From Cellulomonas hominis (GTDB taxonomy: Bacteria > Actinomycetota > Actinomycetes > Actinomycetales > Cellulomonadaceae): 64,000 nucleotides of DNA. The notes beneath the pieces are model-generated. The model did not search any database and was not told the DNA's origin. It was given only the letters and a program-made list of their open reading frames with translations. This document shows, in pieces, positions 33,078 to 42,895 of this stretch. Within the stretch, counting starts at the first letter, position 1. Each line of letters starts with the position of its first letter. The position numbers and the translations under genes were made by a program. Location: NCBI RefSeq assembly GCF_014201095.1, contig NZ_JACHDN010000001.1:1426001-1490000 (forward strand). The letters run 5' to 3'.

Positions 33078-33848
33078 TCATCGCCAGCGGAACAGCCTCG
33101 CCGCCAGCGGGACCAGCACCACCGCCCAGCCGGCCATCACCAGCAGCTCCCGCACGGGCAGCGCGTCCCCGACCCAGCCGGCCAGCATCGCCTGCGAGCC
33201 GGCACCCAGCGGCGTCCACCCGGCGATCCGCTGCACCACCTCGGGCATGATCGGCAGCGGCAACCAGACGCCGGCGAAGAACAGCGAGACGAAGTACGTC
33301 GTCATCCCGATCCCGGTCGCGGCGCCCGCCGTGGGTGCGCGGGCGGCGATGAGCGACCCCACCCCGAACGTCGCCGCCGCGGTCAGCACGAACGCGAGCA
33401 GGACGACCCCCGGCCGCGTCGGGGCGCTGACGTCCACGACCAGCAGCCCGACCACGAGCGCCAGCACGGCCGCGACGAGCAGCGCGGCGACGCTCACGAG
33501 GATCTGCGCGATGAGCAGCCGGGACGGCGGCAGCGGCGTGGTGGACAGCCGCCGCAGCACGCCGGTGCCGCGGTAGGTGGCGATCGTGATCGGGTACATC
33601 GACAGCGCCACGGTGCCGACGGCGAGGGTGAGCACGATCGGCGTGTACCCGGTGATCCCGTTGATCTGCGACAGCAGCGGGTCGTCCTCGCTGTACGGGG
33701 CCGACCCCCAGGGCATCGCGAGCCCGAGCACCGCGAGCAGCACGGCGGGGAACAGCACGGCGAAGAACACGTTCGAGGGCTCGCGCAGGGCGAGCCGCCC
33801 CTCGACGGCGGTGACCCGGGCGAGCACCCGGGGGCTGGTCGCGGACAT
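33078..33848 (-). CDS. ABC-2 type permease
   Basis: A 256-residue ABC-2 membrane subunit with six helices. The family stretches YRGTGVLRRLSTTPLPPSRL and FFAGVWLPLPIMPEVVQRIA are present. The ATG at 33848 lies right after the ATPase stop (TGAGATG) with GAGG in front. An earlier in-frame start at 33902 would overlap the ATPase. Together with the ATPase it forms an exporter; the typical neighbours (a LuxR/histidine kinase pair) are absent. The substrate is unknown. Confidence 0.9.
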   Translation of the reverse strand: MSATSPRVLARVTAVEGRLALREPSNVFFAVLFPAVLLAVLGLAMPWGSAPYSEDDPLLSQINGITGYTPIVLTLAVGTVALSMYPITIATYRGTGVLRRLSTTPLPPSRLLIAQILVSVAALLVAAVLALVVGLLVVDVSAPTRPGVVLLAFVLTAAATFGVGSLIAARAPTAGAATGIGMTTYFVSLFFAGVWLPLPIMPEVVQRIAGWTPLGAGSQAMLAGWVGDALPVRELLVMAGWAVVLVPLAARLFRWR

Positions 33849-33849
33849 C

Positions 33850-34824
33850 TCAGGCCTCCACTCGGTCGTCGGTCGGGGCGGGGTCGGCGTCGCCCGGGCC
33901 ACCGGCAGCGCCGGTCAGGCGGACGAACGCGTCCTCCAGGGTGCTGCGCCGCACGCGCAGGTCGTCGGGCCGGACGCCGGACGCGGCGAGCGCGACCATG
34001 ACGTCCTGCACGACGTTGCCGGTCCCGCGCACGGTGACGGCGCCGCCCGGGTCGACGTCCACGGCGCCGACGGAGCCGAGCGACCGCAGCGCGGTCCCGT
34101 CGACCGGCGCCGACGGGTGGAACACGAGCGTCTGCTCCGCGCCGACCCGGGCCGCCACCTCGGCGGGCGTGCCCTCGGCGACCACCCGGCCCGCGTCCAC
34201 GAGCACCACCCGGTCGCAGAGCCGCTCCGCCTCCTCCATGAAGTGCGTGACCAGCACGATGGTCACCCCGCGCCGGCGCACCCCCTCGACGACGTCCCAG
34301 GTGTCGCGGCGGGCCTGCGGGTCGAGGCCGGTCGTCAGCTCGTCGAGGATCGCGACCTCGGGGTTGCCGACCAGGGCGAGCGCGATGGACAGCCGCTGCT
34401 TCTGGCCGCCGGACAGCGCCCGGAACTGGGTGCCGGCCTTGTCCGCCAGCCCGAGGTCGCGGATCAGCGCGTCGGGGTCGGCGGGGTCGTCGTAGAAGCA
34501 GGCGTACTCGGCGACGGCCTCGCGCACGGTGATCCGGGCCGGGAGCTCGGACTCCTGGAGCTGCAGGCCCACGCGCTCGCGCAGGGCCGCCCGGTCCGCG
34601 GCGGTGCCGCCGGGGTCCAGGCCGAGCACGCGGACGGTGCCGCCGTCGCGCTCCCGCAGGCCGCCGATCATCTCGACGGTGGTGGTCTTGCCGGCGCCGT
34701 TGCGGCCGAGCACGCCGACGATCTCGCCGCGGCGGACCGTCAGGCTGACGTCGGCCACGGCCACGGTGGTGCCGTAGCGCTTGTGCAGGTGCTCCGCGTG
34801 GATCACCGGGTCGGTTCCGGGCAT
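33850..34824 (-). CDS. ABC transporter ATP-binding protein
   Basis: A 324-residue ABC ATPase: Walker A GRNGAGKTT (about 38-46), signature LSGGQKQRLSIAL, Walker B AILDELTTGLD (DE motif intact), and switch LVTHFMEEAERLCDRVV. It has the C-terminal extension of DrrA-like exporters. It is coupled to the ABC-2 permease gene one base after its stop. It follows the YtrA-type operon on the same strand, but the 73-base gap holds a GC palindrome (34880-34893), so a separate transcript is likely. Confidence 0.93.
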   Translation of the reverse strand: MPGTDPVIHAEHLHKRYGTTVAVADVSLTVRRGEIVGVLGRNGAGKTTTVEMIGGLRERDGGTVRVLGLDPGGTAADRAALRERVGLQLQESELPARITVREAVAEYACFYDDPADPDALIRDLGLADKAGTQFRALSGGQKQRLSIALALVGNPEVAILDELTTGLDPQARRDTWDVVEGVRRRGVTIVLVTHFMEEAERLCDRVVLVDAGRVVAEGTPAEVAARVGAEQTLVFHPSAPVDGTALRSLGSVGAVDVDPGGAVTVRGTGNVVQDVMVALAASGVRPDDLRVRRSTLEDAFVRLTGAAGGPGDADPAPTDDRVEA

Positions 34825-34897
34825 GGCGGGCTCTCCTCCTCGCGTCGTGCGGGTGGACCGGGGGTGCGTCGGGGTGCTGCCGCGGCGCCGCGGCGGG

Positions 34898-35677
34898 TCA
34901 GCCCCGGCGCGGCGGGACGGGCCGGCGGCCGGCGACCAGCCAGAAGGCGGCGGCGAGGGCCAGCGCCAGGACGACGGCGACGGCGACCAGCAGGGCGAGC
35001 GGGGTGCCGCCGCTGGGCGCGTCGCCGAACAGGTGGGAGAACGGCACCCAGTCGTACGCGTTGTCCACGAGGATCGTGACGAGCAGGATCGGGCCGACGG
35101 TCAGCGGGAGGGTGAGCGTCCCCCACCAGCCGCCCTTCGCGGCGTAGACCGTGCCGACCAGCAGGCCGCTGAGGTACGCGACGAGGAACGTGGCGAGGTA
35201 CGCCACCAGGACGGTCGGCAGCCCCTCGGCCGGGGCGAACCAGCCCTCGGCGAGCTCCCAGCGCCAGCCCATCGCGCGGTACCAGGTCCGTTCGGCGAGC
35301 AGCCCGAGGGTCATCGTCCCGGCGAACCCGACGGCCAGGGCGGTCACCGCCAGGAGCGAGCCGCGCACGTACGCCCGGCGCGTCATGCCGTTGGCGACGT
35401 GCACGGCCGGGTAGGACACCGCGACGCCGATCAGCACGGAGAACGGGAACCAGACGCCGCTCTGCCGGGCGAACCAGAGGATCGAGAACCGGACGTCGCC
35501 GGCGGCGTCGACGACGAACGGCACGACCACCGCGACGGCGACCACGATCACCAGGTAGATGCCGACGATCGGCGCGAACCACCGCAGCAGCGACGAGGCC
35601 GTGCGGACCACCGGGCCCCGCCGCCGCGCCGGGCGGGCGGGCCACAGGGGCGTGCTGCGCAGCGCGGTGCCGCTCAT
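34898..35677 (-). CDS. Membrane subunit of a YtrA-linked ABC system
   Basis: A 259-residue hydrophobic protein with about six helices (for example LLRWFAPIVGIYLVIVVAVA and YLATFLVAYLSGLLVGTVYA). It has no clear ABC-2 signature but the usual position behind a GntR (YtrA) regulator and an ABC ATPase, so it is probably the membrane partner, as YtrC/YtrD are in Bacillus. Its ATG overlaps the ATPase stop by 4 bases (ATGA). A 14-bp perfect GC palindrome at 34880-34893 just after the stop may end the transcript. Confidence 0.75.
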   Translation of the reverse strand: MSGTALRSTPLWPARPARRRGPVVRTASSLLRWFAPIVGIYLVIVVAVAVVVPFVVDAAGDVRFSILWFARQSGVWFPFSVLIGVAVSYPAVHVANGMTRRAYVRGSLLAVTALAVGFAGTMTLGLLAERTWYRAMGWRWELAEGWFAPAEGLPTVLVAYLATFLVAYLSGLLVGTVYAAKGGWWGTLTLPLTVGPILLVTILVDNAYDWVPFSHLFGDAPSGGTPLALLVAVAVVLALALAAAFWLVAGRRPVPPRRG

Positions 35678-36582
35678 GAGGTCCTCCCCAGCTCGCGGGC
35701 CGCGTCGGCGGCACCGTCCTCGGTCAGGTGCACGAACAGGTCCTGCAGCGGCACGGGGCCGATCTCGAGGCCGGCGGTCCGGGCGTCGGTCGCCTCGGCG
35801 TCGGTCAGCGTCGCGAGCACCGTCGCCTGCGCCGTGCCGCCGAGCTGCTGCCGGCCGAGCACCGTGCGCCCGACGACGAACCGCTCGACCTCGCGCACCG
35901 GCCCGGTCACGGAGACCCCGCGCGCGGTGAGCGCGTCCGCCTCCTGCGCGAGCAGCACCCGGCCGTGGTCCAGCACGACGACGTGCTCGAGCAGCCGCTC
36001 GACCTCGCCGATCAGGTGGCTGGACAGCACCACGGTGCGCGGGTGCTCGACGTAGTCCTCGAGCAGGGCGTCGTAGAACGCGTACCGGGACGGGGCGTCC
36101 AGGCCGAGGTGCACCTCGTCGAGGATCGTCAGGTCGGCCCGGGTCGCGACGGCGATCGCGATGCCGAACGCGGACCGCTGGCCGCGGGAGAGCTTCACCG
36201 GCTTGGTGCGCGGGTCGAGCTCGAACCGGTCGAGCAGCCGCTCGGCGACGTCGCGGGAGAAGGCGGGCCGGCAGTCGTCGACGAACCGCAGGTTGGTGCG
36301 GAGCGTCTCGGAGTCCAGCACGTCGCCGGACTCGCGCACCAGCAGCACCCGGGGCAGCAGGTCCTCGTTCTCCCACGGGTCCTCGCCGCCGACCAGCAGC
36401 GTGCCGGCGCTCGGGCGGCGGAACGCGGCGGCCACCGAGGCGAGCGTGGTCTTGCCGGAGCCGTTGCGGCCCAGCAGGCCGGTGATCGACCCGGCGGGGA
36501 CGGTCACGTCCACGGCGTCGAGGGCGACCGTGCGGCCGTAGCGGACGGTGAGGCCGCGGGCCTCGAACCCGAGGGGGGTCAC
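35674..36582 (-). CDS. ABC ATPase of YtrB type
   Basis: A 302-residue ABC ATPase with Walker A GRNGSGKTT (about 38-46), signature KLSRGQRSAFGIAIAVA, Walker B LTILDEVHLGLD and VVLSSHLIGEVERLLEHVVV. The signature is LSRGQ rather than LSGGQ, and the Walker B acidic pair is followed by VHLGLD rather than PTNGLD; both changes are typical of the YtrB/EcsA-like branch. The GTG overlaps the GntR stop (GTGA). It is part of the GntR-ATPase-membrane protein operon induced in other bacteria by cell-wall antibiotics. Confidence 0.88.
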   Translation of the reverse strand: MTPLGFEARGLTVRYGRTVALDAVDVTVPAGSITGLLGRNGSGKTTLASVAAAFRRPSAGTLLVGGEDPWENEDLLPRVLLVRESGDVLDSETLRTNLRFVDDCRPAFSRDVAERLLDRFELDPRTKPVKLSRGQRSAFGIAIAVATRADLTILDEVHLGLDAPSRYAFYDALLEDYVEHPRTVVLSSHLIGEVERLLEHVVVLDHGRVLLAQEADALTARGVSVTGPVREVERFVVGRTVLGRQQLGGTAQATVLATLTDAEATDARTAGLEIGPVPLQDLFVHLTEDGAADAARELGRTS

Positions 36583-36947
36583 GCCGCACCGCCGTCGGCG
36601 CGCTCCCGGAGCCGGGCGAGCACGTCCTCGATCGGGATGCCGAGCGCGCGGGCGCGGTCGGCGACCGGGTCGACGACCTCCGCGAAGAACGACTCGCGAC
36701 CCTCCGCGCGCAACCGGTCCGGGGCGCCGGGGGCCACGAACATCCCGACGCCGCGGCGCTTGTAGAGGATGCCGTCGTCCACGAGCTGCGCGAACGCCTT
36801 GGCCGCCGTGGCGGGGTTGATGCGGAAGGTGGTGGCGTACTGCGTCGTGCTCATCACCTGCTCCTCGGGCTGGAGGTCGCCGCGCAGGACGTCCTGGCGG
36901 ATCTGGTCGGCGATCTGCACGTAGATGGGGTCGCGGCCGTCGAACAC
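36579..36947 (-). CDS. GntR family regulator, YtrA subfamily
   Basis: A 122-residue protein. The winged helix reads IYVQIADQIRQDVLRGDLQP and INPATAAKAFAQLVDDGILY with KRRGVGMFV. The C-terminus is only about 45 residues, too short for a ligand domain, which defines the YtrA subfamily. YtrA proteins repress their own operon with the ABC transporter genes that follow. The operator candidate is the inverted repeat at 36982-37003, 35 bases upstream. Induction by cell-wall antibiotics is known for B. subtilis YtrA; here it is inferred. Confidence 0.9.
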   Translation of the reverse strand: MFDGRDPIYVQIADQIRQDVLRGDLQPEEQVMSTTQYATTFRINPATAAKAFAQLVDDGILYKRRGVGMFVAPGAPDRLRAEGRESFFAEVVDPVADRARALGIPIEDVLARLRERADGGAA

Positions 36948-36981
36948 GGGCGACCTCCTCTCGCGCGCGCCGGGTCCCTGG

Positions 36982-37003
36982 GTTCGTTACTCCACTAATG
37001 AAC
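36982..37003. promoter_or_regulatory. YtrA-type operator candidate
   Basis: GTTCGTTA (36982-36989) and TAATGAAC (36996-37003) form an inverted repeat (7 of 8 positions) around CTCCAC. It stands 35 bases before the GntR gene and is strikingly AT-rich in a 75% GC genome. It is the expected self-operator of the YtrA-like regulator. Confidence 0.6.
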
Positions 37004-37042
37004 CACAGAGCACCGGCCCCGCACAACCCCGGGCAGAGCGAA

Positions 37043-37068
37043 GGCCCGGACCCCTCGGGGCCCGGGCC
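37043..37068 (-). terminator. Terminator of the lysC-asd operon
   Basis: GGCCCGG (37043) pairs with CCGGGCC (ending 37068), with an inner CCCC/GGGG step. It lies 13 bases after the asd stop codon on the minus strand. Confidence 0.75.
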
Positions 37069-37081
37069 ATCGCGGGGTGGG

Positions 37082-39481
<2,400 letters not shown>

Positions 39482-39541
39482 CTAGGCCGACGGCGGGACG
39501 CGCCCGGGGCCCGCCCGCATCGCGGGACCACCCGCCCCGGA

Positions 39542-40321
39542 CTACAGCAGCGAGGCCCCGAGCCGCACGATCAGCACGCTCACGACCACGAGGAACACCA
39601 CCCGGACGAACCCGCTCCCCCGGGCCACGGCCGTGCGCGCGCCGAGGTAGGACCCGAGGACGTTCGCGGCGCCGACCACCAGCCCGAGCCGCCACAGCGG
39701 GGCGCCCTGCGCGGTGAACACGATCAGCGCGCCGAGGTTGGTGGCGGCGTTGACGATCTTGGCCTGGGCGGACGCCTCGAGGAACGCGTAGCCGAGGACG
39801 CCGACCAGCGCGATCACGAGGAACGAGCCGGTGCCGGGGCCGAGGAGGCCGTCGTAGAACCCGATGCCCGCCCCGAGCCCGAGCGCGACGAGCAGGTGGG
39901 TGCGCCCCCGCCAGCGCAGGGCGGTCGCGCGGCCCACCTGCGGGCGCGCCACGGTGTACACGGCCACGGCCACCAGGGCGACGAGGATGACCGGCACGAA
40001 CACCTCCTCCGGCAGCGAGGACGCCAGGGCCGCACCGCCCCCGGCGCCCACGAGGGCCGCGAGCGCCATGGGGCCGGCCGTGGCCATCCCGGGTTGCACC
40101 CGCCGGTAGTAGGTCGCCGCGCTGACCGAGGTGCCGAGGATGCCGGCGAGCTTGTTCGTGGCGAGCGCCTGGACCGGGCTGATGCCGGGGACCAGCAGCA
40201 GCGCCGGGAGCTGCACCAGGCCGCCCCCGCCGACCACCGCATCCACCCAGCCCGCGACGAAGCCCGCGAGGACGAGCAGGACGACCGTGCCGACCGTGAG
40301 CTCGAGCCCGGAGACCGTCAC
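39542..40321 (-). CDS. TauE/SafE family sulfite/sulfonate exporter-like permease
   Basis: A 259-residue protein with about eight helices. The typical TauE/SafE repeats are [20 protein letters not shown] and [20 protein letters not shown], each with its own GxxxGxxDxxxGxGxG pattern. The family moves sulfite, sulfoacetate or other organic anions out of or into the cell. The GTG overlaps the TetR stop (GTGA), so it is the second gene of a TetR-TauE operon divergent from ohr. The pairing suggests export of an oxidised sulfur compound or an organic acid under control of the TetR protein. Confidence 0.9.
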   Translation of the reverse strand: MTVSGLELTVGTVVLLVLAGFVAGWVDAVVGGGGLVQLPALLLVPGISPVQALATNKLAGILGTSVSAATYYRRVQPGMATAGPMALAALVGAGGGAALASSLPEEVFVPVILVALVAVAVYTVARPQVGRATALRWRGRTHLLVALGLGAGIGFYDGLLGPGTGSFLVIALVGVLGYAFLEASAQAKIVNAATNLGALIVFTAQGAPLWRLGLVVGAANVLGSYLGARTAVARGSGFVRVVFLVVVSVLIVRLGASLL

Positions 40322-40944
40322 GGGGCGCCGTGCGCCGCGACGATCGCCGCGCCGGCCCGCCGGAGCAGGTCGCCGACCTCCCGGCCGGTCTCCGTGCCGC
40401 CGACGTACCCGGCGACCATGGCGCCGTCGCGGAGCATGACGAGCTCCTCGGCCGCGTGCTGCGGCTCCGGCACCCCGAGGTCCGCGAGCAGGGCGGCCGC
40501 CGAGGCGACCAGCCAGCGCCGGTGCTCGGCGACGACCGCGCGCACCGGGTGGGCCGGGTCCGCGTACTCGGCGGCGGCGTTGATGAACGGGCAGCCGCGG
40601 AACCCCGGGGCGCACGCGGCGCCGCCGAGCACGTCCGCGTACTCGCGCAGCACGGCGGCGGGCTCGGTCGGGTGCGCGGCGCGGGCGGCGTCCAGCGCCG
40701 AGCGCTCGGCGTCGGCCAGGGCCGTGAGGTAGGCGACGACCAGCGCGTCCTTGGTCGGGAAGTGCCGGTAGAAGGTCACCTTCGAGACGCCGGCCTCGGC
40801 GATCACCCGGTCGGCGCTCACGGCGCGGATGCCGTCGGCGGCGAACCGGCGGGCGGCGGCGGTGAGGATGCGGTCGGCGACCGGGCCGCGCGCGGGGGCG
40901 GCGGGGGCGCCGGGAGCCGCGGGTGCGGCGGGGGCGGTCGGCAC
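40318..40944 (-). CDS. TetR family regulator with two cysteines
   Basis: A 208-residue protein. The HTH (about residues 24-70) reads ARRFAADGIRAVSADRVIAE and AGVSKVTFYRHFPTKDALVV. The ligand domain holds AACAPGFRGCPFINAAAEYA, with two cysteines seven residues apart. The TetR is the first gene of the operon with the TauE-like permease and is divergent from ohr. The palindrome at 41020-41041 in the shared promoter is its probable operator. The cysteines could allow peroxide sensing, but the CPFINA segment is partly a family feature, so this is a hypothesis. Confidence 0.9.
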   Translation of the reverse strand: MPTAPAAPAAPGAPAAPARGPVADRILTAAARRFAADGIRAVSADRVIAEAGVSKVTFYRHFPTKDALVVAYLTALADAERSALDAARAAHPTEPAAVLREYADVLGGAACAPGFRGCPFINAAAEYADPAHPVRAVVAEHRRWLVASAAALLADLGVPEPQHAAEELVMLRDGAMVAGYVGGTETGREVGDLLRRAGAAIVAAHGAP

Positions 40945-41019
40945 GACGGGCTCCTCCCGGGCTCGGCGGCGGGGTCTCGGTCCGCCAGTCTGGCACGGCG
41001 CCCGGCGGCGTGGTTCACT

Positions 41020-41041
41020 GTAGACGTACTAGTTCGTCTAC
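41020..41041. promoter_or_regulatory. Inverted repeat in the tetR/ohr divergent promoter
   Basis: GTAGACG (41020-41026) and CGTCTAC (41035-41041) are perfect 7-bp arms around TACTAGTT. The site lies 14 bases before the ohr ATG and 75 bases before the TetR start. It is the likely operator through which the TetR controls both directions. Confidence 0.65.
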
Positions 41042-41055
41042 CTAGGGAGCCTCGC

Positions 41056-41481
41056 ATGAGCGCCGTCTACACCGCCACCGCCACCTCGACCGGCGAGGGC
41101 CGCGCCGGGGGCCGCGTCGCCACCGATGACGGCGCGCTCGACCTGACCCTCGCCGTCCCGCCGGCCATGGGCGGCCCCGGCGGCGGTACCAACCCGGAGC
41201 AGCTGTTCGCAGCCGGGTGGGCCGCGTGCTTCCACTCCGCGCTCAAGGGCGTGGCGGCCGCGGCGAAGACGCCGATCCGGGACTCCGCGGTGGTCGCGGA
41301 CATCGGGATCCTGCCGAACGGCCTGGGCGGGTACACGCTCGAGGCGGCCCTGCACGTCGAGATCGGCGGCGTGGACCAGGCGACGGCGGAGAAGCTGGTC
41401 GAGCAGGCGCACCAGGTGTGCCCGTACTCGAACGCCACCCGCGGCAACATCGAGGTCTCCCTGGAGACGACGGTCGCCTGA
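41056..41481 (+). CDS. ohr: Organic hydroperoxide resistance protein Ohr (OsmC fold)
   Basis: A 141-residue Ohr/OsmC protein. The peroxidatic Cys lies in GWAACFHSALKGVAA, the resolving Cys in AHQVCPYSNATRGNIEV, and the arginine partner lies in the N-terminal half as usual (GGRVATDDGALDL). Ohr reduces organic and lipid hydroperoxides with lipoyl-dihydrolipoamide electrons. The MSAVYTATATSTGEGRAGGR start and the family length support the ATG at 41056. It is usually paired with the MarR-type OhrR; here the neighbour is a TetR. Confidence 0.95.
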   Translation: MSAVYTATATSTGEGRAGGRVATDDGALDLTLAVPPAMGGPGGGTNPEQLFAAGWAACFHSALKGVAAAAKTPIRDSAVVADIGILPNGLGGYTLEAALHVEIGGVDQATAEKLVEQAHQVCPYSNATRGNIEVSLETTVA

Positions 41482-41506
41482 CGCGGCCCCACCACCCCCG
41501 GTCGGG

Positions 41507-42139
41507 TCAGGGCTGGAGCGCGTCGTACTCCGCCTCGGCGGCGACGTCGTCCTCGACGTCCAGGCGCAGGTGCGCCAGCAGGGTCTGCAGGGTGCGCAGT
41601 ACGCTCGACGCCCGCTCGCCCCACACCGACAGGTACGAGAACTGCCACCACCACAGCGCCTCGAGCACGTGCCCGCGCTCGTGGTGCCGCAGCCCCTGCA
41701 CCAGGGCGCCGGCGATGGTCACGAGGTCGCCGGACAGCGTCGCGGCGCCGATGTCCGTGCCGAGCACCGGGTCGACCACCTCGGCGTAGTCGTCCACGCC
41801 GTCGAGCACGTTCGCCAGGGCGGAGCGGAGCGGGTCGACGTCGGGGTCCGGGCCGACGTCGGGCTCGTACCGCTCGCTCGGCACGACGTCGACGATCGCG
41901 CCGAGCCGTGCCCCGACCGCGAGCGCATCGGACACGGCGAGCAGCAGCAGCGGGATGGCGGCGTCGGGGTTGGTGCCCGCGCCCACCTCGGTGACCGTCG
42001 TGAGGAACGACCGCGCCTCCCGCGCGACCGAGGCGGCGACGGCGCGCAGGTCGGCGGCCTCCGGGTCGAGCGCCAGGTCGTCCACCTGGGCCGAGTCGGT
42101 CGCCACGCGCAGGTCGTCGGATCCGGTCACGCCAGCCAT
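41507..42139 (-). CDS. DUF5063 family protein
   Basis: A 210-residue acidic protein. The C-terminal half (VQGLRHHERGHVLEALWWWQ and FSYLSVWGERASSVLRTLQT) is the DUF5063 core. Its function is unknown. It is encoded next to recR in many actinobacteria, and here the recR stop lies about 90 bases upstream on the same strand. The MAGVTGSDD start at 42139 is the first plausible start. No signal peptide or membrane helix is evident. Confidence 0.85.
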   Translation of the reverse strand: MAGVTGSDDLRVATDSAQVDDLALDPEAADLRAVAASVAREARSFLTTVTEVGAGTNPDAAIPLLLLAVSDALAVGARLGAIVDVVPSERYEPDVGPDPDVDPLRSALANVLDGVDDYAEVVDPVLGTDIGAATLSGDLVTIAGALVQGLRHHERGHVLEALWWWQFSYLSVWGERASSVLRTLQTLLAHLRLDVEDDVAAEAEYDALQP

Positions 42140-42230
42140 CGTGCCCCTCCGCGGCGCGACACGCCCGGCAGCGGGCCCGGCGCGCCGGGGACCTGCACGG
42201 ACGTCGCCGAGCGGCTGGCGCGCCGGCGGG

Positions 42231-42830
42231 TCAGGCGCTGATCCGGCGCCGGCCCTCGAACGCCCGGCCCAGCGTGACCTCGTCGGCGTACTCCAGGTCG
42301 CCGCCCACGGGCAGGCCGGACGCCAGGCGGCTGGTCGTCAGGCCCATCGGGACCAGGAGGCGCGCCAGGTAGGTCGCGGTGGCCTCGCCCTCGACGTTCG
42401 GGTCGGTCGCGAGGATCACCTCGGTGACCGTGCCGTCCGCCAGGCGGGTCATGAGGTCCTTGATCCGCAGGTCGTCCGGGCCGATGCCCGCGATCGGGTT
42501 GATGGCGCCGCCGAGCACGTGGTACCGCCCGCGGAACTCGCGGGTGCGCTCGATCGCGACGACGTCCTTCGGCTCCTCGACCACGCACAGCACCGTCGGC
42601 GTGCGCCGGGGGTCGCGGCAGATGCGGCAGAGGTCCTCCTCCGCCACGTTGCCGCACAGGGTGCAGAACCGGACCCGGGCCTTCACCTCGGTGAGGGCGT
42701 CCACCAGCCGGCGCACGTCGGTGGGGTCGGCGGCGAGGATGTGGAACGCGATGCGCTGGGCGCTCTTCGGTCCGACACCGGGCAGCCGCCCGAGCTCGTC
42801 GATCAGGTCCTGGACCGCGCCCTCGTACAC
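42231..42830 (-). CDS. recR: Recombination mediator RecR
   Basis: A 199-residue RecR. The N-terminal HhH is [20 protein letters not shown], the C4 zinc finger is [20 protein letters not shown], and the Toprim domain includes [15 protein letters not shown] and the acidic [15 protein letters not shown]. With RecO and RecF it loads RecA on SSB-coated gaps. It is 66 bases downstream of dnaX, the usual order, and is followed by the DUF5063 gene. Confidence 0.98.
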   Translation of the reverse strand: MYEGAVQDLIDELGRLPGVGPKSAQRIAFHILAADPTDVRRLVDALTEVKARVRFCTLCGNVAEEDLCRICRDPRRTPTVLCVVEEPKDVVAIERTREFRGRYHVLGGAINPIAGIGPDDLRIKDLMTRLADGTVTEVILATDPNVEGEATATYLARLLVPMGLTTSRLASGLPVGGDLEYADEVTLGRAFEGRRRISA

Positions 42831-42895
42831 GCCCCCAGCCTACGGCCCGGCACCCACGCGGGCCGCCGCGCGCGCCGACCGGGGCGCGGCGACGG

